Assembly: GCF_000783395.1 (NCBI RefSeq)
Contig: NZ_JSFK01000007.1
Span: 83,521-147,520, forward strand
DNA: 64,000 bases
Source: Pseudomonas chlororaphis
GTDB lineage: Bacteria > Pseudomonadota > Gammaproteobacteria > Pseudomonadales > Pseudomonadaceae
Direction of reading: 5' to 3'
Shown here piece by piece: positions 25,222 to 34,206 of this stretch. Positions within the stretch are counted from its first letter, which is position 1, and every line of letters starts with the position of its first letter. The notes beneath the pieces are model-generated. The model was not told the origin of the DNA and ran no database searches. It saw nothing but the letters and a program-made list of their open reading frames with translations. Made by a program: the position numbers and the translations under genes.

Positions 25222-26076
25222 ATGTTTGACGCCCTGCTGCTCAAGACCTTTGTCACCGTTGTCGATGAGGACGGCTTCAGTCGTGCCGCGGAAAAACTGC
25301 ATCTGACGCAGTCGGCGGTCAGCGGTCATCTGCGCCGACTCGAAGAGCAAGTCGGCAAGCCGCTGCTCAAGCGCACCACCCGTTCTCAGCAACTCACCGC
25401 CGACGGTGAACGCCTGATTGCTTATGCGCGGACGATTCTGGCGTTGAACCGCGATGCCTGGGCGCAGCTCACGCGCACGCCGTTTCAGGGGCGGGTGCGG
25501 ATTGGCGTGTCCGAGGATTTTGTCGAGGCGCGGTTGTTGCGCGCGTTGCAGGATTGCGCGGCGCAGCATCCGGGTATGCAGATCGATGTGCAGGTGAACA
25601 TTCCGGGAACGTTGCTGGGCCAGATGCAGCGGGGCGATCTGGAGATGGTCATCGGTTCGCTCTGTGAAACCGGCGCGTCGGGGCGTTTACTCTGGCAGGA
25701 ACCGCTGGTGTGGGCGTGGGCCGCGCAGCCTGTCACGCACTTACCGGCGCCTTTGCCGCTGGCGCTGTTTCCCGAGCCTTGTCCCTATCGCGAGGCGGCG
25801 CTGACGCGTTTGGCTCAGGCGGGCATTTCCCAGCGCACCGCGATGCTGTGTTCGAGCTCCGCCGGGTTGCGCGCGGCGGCGCTGTCCGGATTTGCCGTGG
25901 CGCCGATGCCGGCGAGTCAGGTGGGGCAGGGGTTGACCGCGCTGGGCGCGGAACAGGGCTTGCCGGATTTGCCGGATGCGCAGTTCCGCTTGTTTGTCGC
26001 GCCTCACGCTGATCCGCAGATGATCGATGCGGTGTCGCAGGTGATCGTCGAATTTTGCTCCGCGCGGCGGCAGTAA
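25222..26076 (+). CDS. LysR family transcriptional regulator (284 aa)
   Basis: An N-terminal helix-turn-helix is clear (SRAAEKLHLTQSAVSGHLRR), followed by the linker region LLKRTTRSQQLTADGERLIA and an inducer-binding domain starting about residue 90 (GRVRIGVSEDFVEARLL). Length is slightly short but within range. It is divergent from the azoreductase gene and likely regulates it. Confidence 0.92.
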   Translation: MFDALLLKTFVTVVDEDGFSRAAEKLHLTQSAVSGHLRRLEEQVGKPLLKRTTRSQQLTADGERLIAYARTILALNRDAWAQLTRTPFQGRVRIGVSEDFVEARLLRALQDCAAQHPGMQIDVQVNIPGTLLGQMQRGDLEMVIGSLCETGASGRLLWQEPLVWAWAAQPVTHLPAPLPLALFPEPCPYREAALTRLAQAGISQRTAMLCSSSAGLRAAALSGFAVAPMPASQVGQGLTALGAEQGLPDLPDAQFRLFVAPHADPQMIDAVSQVIVEFCSARRQ

Positions 26077-26082
26077 TCGGGG

Positions 26083-26553
26083 CTAGAGGCCGAGGCCTTC
26101 CTGCACCGCCAGCAACAGATTGTTTTCGGTCAGAGCGATGGCATCCAGCTGCTGGCCTGTTTCAATCGACTGCATCCACCAATGGCTTTCACCGTGCTCA
26201 TCCACGGTACGTAGCAGATAAGTGTCTGTGGCTGACGGGTTGATCTGCACTCGCCCGGCGCCATCCTCGGTAAACCGCGCAATGGGATCGAATGTCAGGG
26301 TTTGATGATTGGCTTCGATCACCAGTTGGTCGATGGCGTAATCGTGGGATTCACCATCGGGTGAGGTTTCGCAAACGTGGGTCGGATTGCGCCGAATCTT
26401 CAACCCGACCTCGGTGACCGGTTGCAGCCACGCCTCAATGCGGTGGTACAAGTCATACACCTGCGCCGGCCAGCAATCGATCTCCAGCGCGGCATCAGCA
26501 TGAGTGTGCCGGGTTTGCTTGAGTTTGGCGGCGAGTTCGTCTGCTTTACTCAT
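26083..26553 (-). CDS. uncharacterised cytoplasmic protein (156 aa)
   Basis: No family recognised. The chain is acidic, with SKADELAAKLKQTRHTHADA, a strand-rich middle (KIRRNPTHVCETSPDGES) and a C-terminal YLLRTVDEHGESHWWMQS. The start ATG at 26553 has AAGGGA upstream, while the longer frame extends into the RNase T2 promoter. It is convergent with the LysR gene. Confidence 0.6.
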   Translation of the reverse strand: MSKADELAAKLKQTRHTHADAALEIDCWPAQVYDLYHRIEAWLQPVTEVGLKIRRNPTHVCETSPDGESHDYAIDQLVIEANHQTLTFDPIARFTEDGAGRVQINPSATDTYLLRTVDEHGESHWWMQSIETGQQLDAIALTENNLLLAVQEGLGL

Positions 26554-26718
26554 TTCGGATCCCTTGGTTTGATGTCTGCCTGTTAATCGTAGACCTTTCA
26601 ACGGCGTACGACGTTGCCTTGCGTCATGCGCCTGCAACACAAGCGTGTCGAAATCAGCGCTGGCCAAGTCTGGTCAGGATCGAAAACCACGGACGCAGGC
26701 GTCCCAAGGAGCGGGTAG

Positions 26719-27384
26719 ATGAAAAAGCTGTTTACAATTTTGGCAGTGATTGCGCTGACGGCCGGTAGCATCGGTTTGAGTTCGGCGCGCGAATCGCAGT
26801 CGAGCAAGGCCCAGGTGGAGTCGGTGGCGGGGGTATTCGATTACTACCTGCTGGCGTTGTCCTGGTCGCCGACCTTCTGTTTGACGCACAAAGATGACTC
26901 GCAGTGCACAGGCAAGGGCTACGGCTTCGTGCTGCACGGCTTGTGGCCACAATACGCCAAGGGTGGCTGGCCGGAATCCTGCCCACCACTGACCACGCTG
27001 AACGCGGCGGAAAGCAGCAAAGGCCTGACGCTGTTCCCGACCAAAAAACTGCTCGACCACGAATGGTCCAAACACGGCACCTGCAGCGGCCTCGGCGCGA
27101 TGGGTTATCTGGATGAAGCGGACAAAGCCGTTGGCGCGGTGAAAATCCCGCAGGAACTGCAACCGTTCAGCAGTTCCTATTACTTTGAAGCCCAGGAAAT
27201 AGCCGACCTGTTCCGCAAGGCCAACCCGGGCATTCCGGCCGATGGCATCGCGGTCATTTGCAGCGGCCCGGAACTGTCGGAAGTACGCGTGTGCATGAGC
27301 AAGGATCTGCAGTTCGGCGCGTGTGGCAAGGGCGTGAAAACCCAGTGCCGCGCGGGGGATATTCGGGTGCCGCCGTCGCGCTAA
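26719..27384 (+). CDS. RNase T2 family ribonuclease, periplasmic (221 aa)
   Basis: A signal peptide (MKKLFTILAVIALTAGSIGL) precedes the two catalytic sites of the family: CAS I with His73 (GFVLHGLWPQY) and CAS II with Glu115/His119 (EWSKHGTCSG). The enzyme cuts RNA through 2',3'-cyclic phosphate intermediates, like E. coli RNase I. Cysteines are consistent with disulfides of this fold. A strong terminator follows. Confidence 0.92.
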   Translation: MKKLFTILAVIALTAGSIGLSSARESQSSKAQVESVAGVFDYYLLALSWSPTFCLTHKDDSQCTGKGYGFVLHGLWPQYAKGGWPESCPPLTTLNAAESSKGLTLFPTKKLLDHEWSKHGTCSGLGAMGYLDEADKAVGAVKIPQELQPFSSSYYFEAQEIADLFRKANPGIPADGIAVICSGPELSEVRVCMSKDLQFGACGKGVKTQCRAGDIRVPPSR

Positions 27385-27405
27385 CCTGAGCGGTTTCCAC
27401 GTATC

Positions 27406-27437
27406 AAAAAGGCGCCCGATCGGGCGCCTTTTTTTGC
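27406..27437 (+). terminator. intrinsic terminator after the RNase T2 gene
   Basis: GGCGCCCGATCGGGCGCC flanked by A5 and T7. It is perfectly self-complementary and could act in both directions. Confidence 0.9.
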
Positions 27438-27519
27438 CTGAAGGTTTGAAGTACCCGACGAACTCCCGCATGCTTGCGCCCCCCAAAAGGATGACCCGCA
27501 ACATTGCATGGAGCTGTTC

Positions 27520-28017
27520 ATGAGCGGAAAACCCGCCGCCCGCGTCACCGATCCAACCGCCTGTCCATTGCCGGGACATGGCACCAATCCCATAGCCAGT
27601 GGCTCGCCGAATGTCAATTTCGACGGTCTGGCGGCTGCGCGAATGACTGATAAATCTGCTTGCGGCAGCCCGATCACCGGCGCTGTTGCTTCGACGGTGT
27701 TCATCAATGGCTTGAACGCCGCCACGTTGGACAGCACCGGTGGTCACGGCAATGTCGTCATCGGCGGTTCAGGCACGGTGATCATCGGTGATACGGTGAC
27801 AGCCGCGCCATTCAGTGGCCTGTTACCGATGCCGGTGCATTTCACTGACAGGTTGAAACTGGTCAATGACGTGACTGGTGAGCCCATGCCTGATCATCCT
27901 TACGTTATTCAGCGCGCTGACGGGCGTCTGGAACATGGGGTGTCTGACGCGAACGGATTTACTCACCAAGTCAGCTCGCACCTGCCGGAAACCATCAAGT
28001 TGTTTTTGGAGGAGTGA
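27520..28017 (+). CDS. PAAR-domain protein of a type VI secretion spike (165 aa)
   Basis: PAAR proteins sharpen the VgrG spike and carry effectors. The motif is clear: MSGKPAARVTDPTACPLPGH, GSPNVNFDGLAAAR, VFINGLNAATLDSTGGHGN and VIIGD. About 70 residues follow (KLVNDVTGEPMPDHPYVIQR) in a transthyretin-like extension often found on PAAR proteins. I chose ATG 27520 (MSGKP), with GGAG upstream. The next gene, 3 bases away, encodes a lipase-like effector. Confidence 0.88.
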   Translation: MSGKPAARVTDPTACPLPGHGTNPIASGSPNVNFDGLAAARMTDKSACGSPITGAVASTVFINGLNAATLDSTGGHGNVVIGGSGTVIIGDTVTAAPFSGLLPMPVHFTDRLKLVNDVTGEPMPDHPYVIQRADGRLEHGVSDANGFTHQVSSHLPETIKLFLEE

Positions 28018-28020
28018 GGC

Positions 28021-28755
28021 ATGCCTGCTGAAACGGTAACGTGCGCGAAGGGCAACAATTACAAGCTGCACAAGGAGCATGCGCTGACGGACAAGAAGGA
28101 TGTCAGTGACAAGCCGGTACCGGTGGAGAGTACCAAGGCGATTGTTTTATTTATTGGTGGGGCTGGCGACAAAGAGAAATATTACTTTTCCGGACCGTAT
28201 AAAAATATCCGAGAGGCATGGGTGACATTTGATGACCGCACCCGAAAGTTGCAAAAGCAGGGTAGGTACAAGTCAGATTGGTTAGGCTACAACGAGGTCA
28301 GAGGAAAACAGGATATTCAGCGTCATGTCTTGAGCCTTATTCCTTACAAAAGTTGTCCTGTTTATATCGTCGGACACAGCCTCGGCGGATGGAATGGCGC
28401 TCATCTGACAAAAATCATGTCGGAATGGGGTTACCGAGTTCAGATGCTGATCACTCTTGACCCGGTAGGAGAGGGGGCTTTGGTTTGGCTCGGGTCGGAT
28501 ATTCATCGCGAGCGACCTGAGCCAATCACCAATGACTGGATAAATATCAAGGCTGCACCCACCCAGAGAGACCCGTCAGATGGGGTGGCTGAATTTGGCG
28601 AGAAATGGCTTGTTTCATGCGGTCCCTCGGTGAATGTCAGTGTCGATACGAACCATGCCAACGCATTCGGGCTATTCAATGCGCCCATAGCAGGCAGGAA
28701 ATCGGCGAGCGACTTCTTGTTCGAATCCATCATGAAGGAGTTTTCGGGTGAGTAG
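28021..28755 (+). CDS. alpha/beta-hydrolase lipase, probable type VI effector (244 aa)
   Basis: The nucleophile elbow GHSLGGWNGA has Ser120. A likely acid is the Asp in LITLDPV, and a candidate His is in DTNHANAF near the C-terminus. No signal peptide is present, as expected for cargo loaded on a PAAR/VgrG spike. It follows the PAAR gene and precedes a lipoprotein gene, the usual effector-immunity order. The membrane lipid target and Tle subgroup are not settled. Confidence 0.75.
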   Translation: MPAETVTCAKGNNYKLHKEHALTDKKDVSDKPVPVESTKAIVLFIGGAGDKEKYYFSGPYKNIREAWVTFDDRTRKLQKQGRYKSDWLGYNEVRGKQDIQRHVLSLIPYKSCPVYIVGHSLGGWNGAHLTKIMSEWGYRVQMLITLDPVGEGALVWLGSDIHRERPEPITNDWINIKAAPTQRDPSDGVAEFGEKWLVSCGPSVNVSVDTNHANAFGLFNAPIAGRKSASDFLFESIMKEFSGE

Positions 28756-29272
28756 GTTCTTACTTTGCGTATTTCTATGTATTTGTTCCGGTTGTGCTAA
28801 AGACCATATAAAACCTCCTGCGAACTTGGTCTTCAGGTCTATTGAGAGGGATGATAGTTCGCTTCTGTATGTCATTCGGTATCAGTCGGATGTCGATGTC
28901 CTTAATCTTTTTGATCGAGGAGAAAGGGTGGGTATGGCTTCAGGCATGCTCGAGTGCGCTTTGTCGGATGACCAAGATTTTTCTATTAAGAAATTTATGC
29001 GATTTACTGCATTTGGTGTAATACAACCCGAAAAAGACGTCAGCAGTAAAATGGGGTTCTCCTACTTGACCCGTACATTCATGAGTGAACTTTCAAACGG
29101 TGGGGGTTCGCAGCGAGACTTGTCAGCGTCAGAACTGAACCACCTCCTCTCCAACAAACCACAGATCCCCTGCAAAGTCGTCGTCACCGCCTACGGCTAC
29201 AAACCCTACTACTCAAACACCATGAACATACCCGTCGCGGATCTGCTGCGGGAAATCAACAAACCCCGATAA
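28748..29272 (+). CDS. lipoprotein, probable immunity protein for the upstream lipase (174 aa)
   Basis: A GTG start (28748) follows AAGGAG and overlaps the lipase stop. The signal ends in a lipobox (MSRFLLCVFLCICSGC). The mature domain is unknown (YVIRYQSDVDVLNLFDRGER; IPCKVVVTAYGYKPYY). Its GC content rises toward the 3' end, suggesting a mosaic. A periplasmic or membrane-anchored immunity protein suits a lipase acting on membranes. Confidence 0.65.
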   Translation: MSRFLLCVFLCICSGCAKDHIKPPANLVFRSIERDDSSLLYVIRYQSDVDVLNLFDRGERVGMASGMLECALSDDQDFSIKKFMRFTAFGVIQPEKDVSSKMGFSYLTRTFMSELSNGGGSQRDLSASELNHLLSNKPQIPCKVVVTAYGYKPYYSNTMNIPVADLLREINKPR

Positions 29273-29289
29273 CAGAGGCAAGGGGGATT

Positions 29290-30147
29290 TCAGGCGAATC
29301 CCCCCGCATCCACCCCCAACTCCCCACGCAAAAACTCCACCAATCCACGCTGCAACCCGCTCAACACACCCTCACGACTAACCAGCGCCAATTCCGTCGG
29401 CGCCAGTTCCGGCAAATCCGTACATACCTGATGCTCAGGCAACACCGCCGACATCGGCAGCACCGACACTCCCAACCCTGAGGCCACCGCTGCTTGAATC
29501 CCGGTCAGGCTATGGCTGCCGAACGCCACCCGCCAAGGGCGCTGGGCAACATCGAGCAAACGAATGGCGCGCTGCCGATACAGGCAGCCTTGCGGAAACA
29601 ACGCCAACGGCAACACGCCAGTGGACGAATCAAACTCCGCGCCTTTGACCCACACCAGTCGTTCCGGCCAGGTCGCCCACGCCGGGCCGCTGTCGGGTTC
29701 GCGTTTGATCAGGGCGATGTCGATGTCGCCGGCATCGAGGCGCTGGCGCAGATCGAGGCTCATGCCGCTGAGGGTTTCCAGCCGTGCTTGCGGATGGCTG
29801 CGGGTGAAGCCGGCGAGAATCAACGCCATGCGCCGTGCGTCGAAGTCTTCCGGCATGCCGATACGCAGGATTTCCAGATCGAGGTCGCTGGACAGCGCTT
29901 CAGTGGCTTCTGCCGAAAGCGCCAGCAAACGCCGCGCATAGTGGATCAGCAGTTCGCCGTGCTCGGTGACGGCGACATTCAGCCCGGTACGGTCGCGCAG
30001 CAGCAGGGCGTGACCGACCAACTCTTCAAGTTTGCGCACCTGCTGACTGACCGTCGACTGGGTGCGATGCACGCGCTCGGCGGCGCGGGTGAAGCTGCCT
30101 TCGTCGACCACGCAGACAAAGGTTTTCAGCAGTTCCAGATCCAGCAT
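29290..30147 (-). CDS. LysR family transcriptional regulator (285 aa)
   Basis: Helix-turn-helix TRAAERVHRTQSTVSQQVRK near the N-terminus and an inducer-binding domain from about residue 90 (LEILRIGMPEDFDARRM). It is divergent from the HAD-aldolase pair and so probably controls it. Normal length. Confidence 0.92.
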   Translation of the reverse strand: MLDLELLKTFVCVVDEGSFTRAAERVHRTQSTVSQQVRKLEELVGHALLLRDRTGLNVAVTEHGELLIHYARRLLALSAEATEALSSDLDLEILRIGMPEDFDARRMALILAGFTRSHPQARLETLSGMSLDLRQRLDAGDIDIALIKREPDSGPAWATWPERLVWVKGAEFDSSTGVLPLALFPQGCLYRQRAIRLLDVAQRPWRVAFGSHSLTGIQAAVASGLGVSVLPMSAVLPEHQVCTDLPELAPTELALVSREGVLSGLQRGLVEFLRGELGVDAGGFA

Positions 30148-30256
30148 GGCTGTGCTCTCGATAGTGGTTTTTCAACTGACGATTGGCTATTTATTTAATT
30201 TCACACTATCACCGGGCGCTCATAAGCTGAAGTCCTCACCATGGAGGATTCGACCA

Positions 30257-30961
30257 ATGACACTGACTCACACACCACGCCCGCAATGGCTGACCTTCGA
30301 TTGCTACGGCACATTGATTCAATGGGACGAAGGCCTCAAAGCCGTCGTTGGGGAAATCCTCAGCGAGAAGGGCGAGCATCAGGTCGACGTCGGGCACCTG
30401 ATCGAAGTCTATGATCGCCATGAACATCGCCTCGAACAGACCCCGCCGCACCGATCGTTCCGCGAGCTAAGCACTCTCGGCCTGCAATTGGCCCTGGAAG
30501 AATTAGGCTTGCCCAGCCTGCCCGCAGACAGTCAGCGCCTGGCCGCCGCCATCCCGAAAATGCCGCCGTTTGCCGAGGTGATCGAGACCCTGCGTGAATT
30601 GAAAAACATGGGTTTCAAACTGTGCATCGTCTCCAACACCGACGACCAGATCATTGCCGGCAACGTCGCGCAACTCGGCGGCCACATCGACCGCGTGATC
30701 ACCGCGCAACAGGCTGGCGCCTACAAGCCGGCGCCGCGCCTGTTCGACTACGCTCATGAGCAGTTGGGCGTCAGCCGCGCAGAGGTGGTGCACATCTGCG
30801 CCAGCCCGATGCTCGACCACACGGCTGCGCGGGACATGGGCTTTCGCTGTGTATGGATCGATCGCGGCACCGGTCGCCAGTTGCTGCCGGACTATCGCCC
30901 CGACGCGATCCTCAACCGCCTCGATCAAGTGTTGCCGCTGTTCAAATCCCTTGGTTGGTAA
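30257..30961 (+). CDS. HAD-superfamily (haloacid dehalogenase type II-like) hydrolase (234 aa)
   Basis: Nucleophile Asp15 in LTFDCYGTLIQWD (motif I), then KLCIVSNTDDQII (motif II), AGAYKPAPRLFDYA (Lys of motif III) and HICASPMLDHTAARDMG (motif IV). The pattern is the L-2-haloacid dehalogenase type, but the true substrate could be a phosphate ester. GGAGG lies before ATG 30257. It is 12 bases from the class II aldolase gene. Confidence 0.85.
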   Translation: MTLTHTPRPQWLTFDCYGTLIQWDEGLKAVVGEILSEKGEHQVDVGHLIEVYDRHEHRLEQTPPHRSFRELSTLGLQLALEELGLPSLPADSQRLAAAIPKMPPFAEVIETLRELKNMGFKLCIVSNTDDQIIAGNVAQLGGHIDRVITAQQAGAYKPAPRLFDYAHEQLGVSRAEVVHICASPMLDHTAARDMGFRCVWIDRGTGRQLLPDYRPDAILNRLDQVLPLFKSLGW

Positions 30962-30973
30962 CGGAGAATCGTC

Positions 30974-31747
30974 ATGGCTCACACCCTGACTGCCACTGCG
31001 CGGGCCTCACGCCCGACAGCGCTGAACCTCGACACAGAAGCAATCATCACCGCGCGCACTGAGCTGGCGGCATGCTTTCAATTGGCCGCGCTACATGGGT
31101 TGGAGGAGGGCATCTGCAATCACTTTTCGGCGATGGTGCCGGGGCATGACGATCTGTTTCTGGTCAATCCCTACGGTTATGCATTTGCCGAAGTGACCGC
31201 GCAGAATCTGCTGGTCTGCGACTTCGACGGCAATGTGGTTGAAGGCGAAGGCCAGCCGGAAGCCACGGCGTTTTACATTCACGCGCGTCTGCATAAACAA
31301 CTGCCGCGAGTGAAAGTCGCCTTCCACACCCATATGCCTCACGCCACGGCGCTGTGCCTGCTGCAAGGTCCGCCACTGTTGTGGCTGGGGCAGACCGCGC
31401 TGAAGTTCTACGGGCGCACGGCGGTAGACGAGGATTACAACGGTCTGGCGCTGGATGAATCCGAGGGCGACCGCATCGCCGGGGTCATGGGTGACGCCGA
31501 CATCTTGTTCCTGAAAAACCACGGCGTGATCGTTGCCGCGCCGACCATCGCCGAAGCCTGGGACGACCTCTATTACCTGGAGCGCGCCGCCCACGTGCAA
31601 CTGCTCGCGATGGCCACGCAGCGCGAGCTGAAACCGGTGCCCCACGCCATTGCGCAACGGGCCTATGAGCAGATGCGCGAGGGCGATCCGCACAGTGCGC
31701 GGGCCCACCTGCACAGTGCAATGCGGCGCCTGGCCCTTCACAACTGA
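30974..31747 (+). CDS. class II aldolase/adducin family protein (257 aa)
   Basis: A zinc enzyme family that cleaves or epimerises sugar phosphates. Visible elements are GLEEGICNHFSAMVPG, the acid region EGEGQPEATAFYIHARLH, and the zinc ligands AFHTHMPHATALCLL; the third ligand is probably in LKNHGVIV. It lies just after the HAD gene and divergent from a LysR gene. The substrate is not known. Confidence 0.86.
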   Translation: MAHTLTATARASRPTALNLDTEAIITARTELAACFQLAALHGLEEGICNHFSAMVPGHDDLFLVNPYGYAFAEVTAQNLLVCDFDGNVVEGEGQPEATAFYIHARLHKQLPRVKVAFHTHMPHATALCLLQGPPLLWLGQTALKFYGRTAVDEDYNGLALDESEGDRIAGVMGDADILFLKNHGVIVAAPTIAEAWDDLYYLERAAHVQLLAMATQRELKPVPHAIAQRAYEQMREGDPHSARAHLHSAMRRLALHN

Positions 31748-31924
31748 CTAACCCTAAAGGAGCGATCGAAAATAAATCGGCGAACAGCGATCATCCAAAC
31801 TCGTTGTGCGCCGATATACCTGGGCGGGACCGGGGCGTTTGCCCCGTAGATTCCGGTGGGCTACGCTCACAAACATAAGGGTGTACCCGCTGGCGCCCTT
31901 GTCGTACCTGCCCAGGACTTGCTT

Positions 31925-33496
31925 TTGCCTATCCCTATTCACGATCCGCATCAGGCCCCCGGAGGCACCCTTAAACGCCTGCCGCTGCGCAAAGCAGCGG
32001 TGCTGTTTATCGTTGCGGTGGGGTTGTGCCTGTCCGGTTTGCTGTACCTGCAACTGGAGCAGTCGCGACGGCAGGATCTGGCGGTGGCGAAGGTGGCTTC
32101 GAGCAACCTGACCCGGGCAATGGCGCAGCAGGCGGAGGACACATTCCTCGCCGCCGATCTGGTGATGACCAGCCTGGTCGACTGGATTCAGGACGACGGC
32201 TACGGCGCCGCGCAGAAACCGCGTTTGCAGAGAACCTTCGCCCGGCGCGTGCAGCAACTCGATCAGTTGCACGGCATTTTCCTCTTCGATGCACAGGGGC
32301 AGTGGGTGATTACTTCGTTCACCGATCTGCCCCGTGGCAATGGTGTGGCCGATCGCGAGTACTTCAAGTTTCACCAGCAGAATGCCTCGACGCTGGCGCA
32401 CATCGGTCCGGCAATCCGCAGCCGCGAGAACGGCGAGTGGGTCATCCCGATCTCCAAGCGCGTCAATGATCATGCCGGCAATTTTCAGGGGGTGTTGCTG
32501 GCCGGGATCAAGATGTCGTACTTCGACCGCTTCTTCGAAAGCTTCAGCCTCGATGACCAAGGCATCATGTTTCTCGGTCTGAGCGACGGCACCTTGCTCG
32601 CCCGCCGTCCGTTCGATGAAAACCTGATCGGCACATCGCTGGCGCAAGGGCGGATTTATCGCACGTTGCTGCCCGAGGCCGCTGCCGGCACGGCGATGAT
32701 CGACTCGGTGGTCGATGGCGTCGTGCGTTTGTACGGCTATCGACGCTTGGCGGCGTATCCGTTGGTGGTGTCGGCGGCGACGTCGCGCGACACGATTCTC
32801 GAAGGTTGGTACGCCCGCGCATTCCAGTCGAGTGTGATTGTCGCCCTGGTGATTCTCGGCGTCGGCCTGTTTGGCTGGGTGTTCATTCATCAAGTGCGTG
32901 ATGGCGAACGGATCGAGAAAAACCTGCGCAAGGCGCAGCGCACACTGGAGCAGATCGCGACCCACGACAGCCTGACCGGGCTGGCCAATCGACGTCTGTT
33001 CGAGCGTTCGCTGGAGATCGAATTCGCCCGTGGCGCGCGGCAGGTCAGCCCGGTCAGCCTGATCATGCTCGATATCGATTTCTTCAAACGCTACAACGAT
33101 GCCTACGGTCATGTCGCCGGCGATCATTGTCTGACTCAGGTCGCCCAAGTGCTGCAGACGTGCTGCCAGCGCAAGTCGGACCTGGCGGTACGCTACGGTG
33201 GCGAGGAGTTTGCGGTGCTGTTGCCGGACACTGACATAAACGGTGCGCTGGCGATTGCCGGGCAGATCCGCCGCAGCGTGATCGACAAACACATCATCCA
33301 CAGCGGCTCGCCGACCGGGTATCTGACGGTGAGTCTGGGCTGTTATTCGTTTATTCCCAGCGGCAATGACAGCCTGGAAGTGTTTATCCAGCGTGCCGAT
33401 GCGGCGTTGTATCAGGCGAAAAATGCCGGGCGCAATCGTGCGGCGGTGTTGTCGCTGGATAGCGGCCTGGCCGAACTGATGCGCTCTGATCGCTGA
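31925..33496 (+). CDS. membrane diguanylate cyclase with periplasmic Cache-like sensor (about 523 aa)
   Basis: Makes cyclic di-GMP. One membrane helix (AAVLFIVAVGLCLSGLLYL), a ~250-residue periplasmic domain (GIFLFDAQGQWVITSF; VADREYFKFHQQN, dCache-like), a second helix (SVIVALVILGVGLFGWVFI) and a C-terminal GGDEF domain with active site GGEEF (425-429). The inhibitory RxxD (RKSD) is five residues before it. I chose TTG 31925 with AGGA upstream; the start is uncertain. No EAL domain is present. Confidence 0.88.
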   Translation: MPIPIHDPHQAPGGTLKRLPLRKAAVLFIVAVGLCLSGLLYLQLEQSRRQDLAVAKVASSNLTRAMAQQAEDTFLAADLVMTSLVDWIQDDGYGAAQKPRLQRTFARRVQQLDQLHGIFLFDAQGQWVITSFTDLPRGNGVADREYFKFHQQNASTLAHIGPAIRSRENGEWVIPISKRVNDHAGNFQGVLLAGIKMSYFDRFFESFSLDDQGIMFLGLSDGTLLARRPFDENLIGTSLAQGRIYRTLLPEAAAGTAMIDSVVDGVVRLYGYRRLAAYPLVVSAATSRDTILEGWYARAFQSSVIVALVILGVGLFGWVFIHQVRDGERIEKNLRKAQRTLEQIATHDSLTGLANRRLFERSLEIEFARGARQVSPVSLIMLDIDFFKRYNDAYGHVAGDHCLTQVAQVLQTCCQRKSDLAVRYGGEEFAVLLPDTDINGALAIAGQIRRSVIDKHIIHSGSPTGYLTVSLGCYSFIPSGNDSLEVFIQRADAALYQAKNAGRNRAAVLSLDSGLAELMRSDR

Positions 33497-33555
33497 TCCA
33501 GAGCCTGGCACAAACCCTGTGGGTGAGAGGGGATTGTGTGACTGTCGCAGGAACT

Positions 33556-33645
33556 TGTGGGAGCTGGCTTGCCAGCGATAGCGGTCGGTCAGTCAAGAAA
33601 GATGTTGACTGTGCAGACGCTATCGCTGGCAAGCCAGCTCCCACA
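33556..33645. repeat. REP doublet (BIME-like)
   Basis: TGTGGGAGCTGGCTTGCCAG plus CGATAGC is repeated inverted after about 36 bases. This is the typical fluorescens-group REP sequence. Confidence 0.9.
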
Positions 33646-33720
33646 GTGATTTTCATCAGGCCAAGGTTATGTGAATACCCAAACAATCAAGGGTCTTCAC
33701 CACGGGTGGCTCTTGTTCGT

Positions 33721-34020
33721 TCAGCCGCCGGTGCCACCGCCCGCGCCGCCAGTCCCGCCACCTGCCGAGCCGGTGCCGCCGCCAGCCCCCGAACCCGAAC
33801 CGCTGGCGCCGCCGTTGGTGCCGGTACCGGAACCGGCACCGTCGGAGCCATTACCGCCCGAAGGCGCGCCCGGCGTGTTATCCGGTGGCATGGTCGAACC
33901 GCTCGTAGCGCCGGATTTGGTGCCGGTGGCGTCAGCGCCGTCGTTGGCGGCGAAGCTGGCGGCCGATGCCGTGGCCAGCAGGCCGGCGAGCAATAACGAG
34001 GTGAGTTTGCGCGTGATCAT
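33721..34020 (-). CDS. Gly/Ser-rich secreted protein (99 aa)
   Basis: A signal peptide (MITRKLTSLLLAGLLATASA-ASFA) is followed by a low-complexity mature part of Gly, Ser, Thr (GSGSGAGGGTGSAGGGTGGA). I chose the ATG at 34020 that begins the signal. No family function is known to me. The opposite frame is proline-rich and reads as a shadow. Confidence 0.6.
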   Translation of the reverse strand: MITRKLTSLLLAGLLATASAASFAANDGADATGTKSGATSGSTMPPDNTPGAPSGGNGSDGAGSGTGTNGGASGSGSGAGGGTGSAGGGTGGAGGGTGG

Positions 34021-34206
34021 GATCCGTCTCCACAAAGGGTCTGTACCTGATATTGGTCTGATATGCAGAACCGTTGGTGCCGGATGGCTGACGAGCGGTC
34101 AGCGGTGCAACCGAGTGGCCTACTGATCTTCTGGAATATTGGCTATTTGTCGAACCGGGTGTGAGGGCTAACGTAGCCACACATTCACTTGCTACCCGGA
34201 GCTACC

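Noticed and set aside
31754..33511. 585-codon minus-strand frame across the diguanylate cyclase
   Set aside because: It is the mirror of a clear GGDEF gene; the composition is typical of an antisense frame in GC-rich DNA.
33556..33645. Possible CRISPR-like repeats near 33.6 kb and 55.5 kb
   Set aside because: They are inverted REP pairs, not direct repeats with equal spacers, and no cas genes are present.
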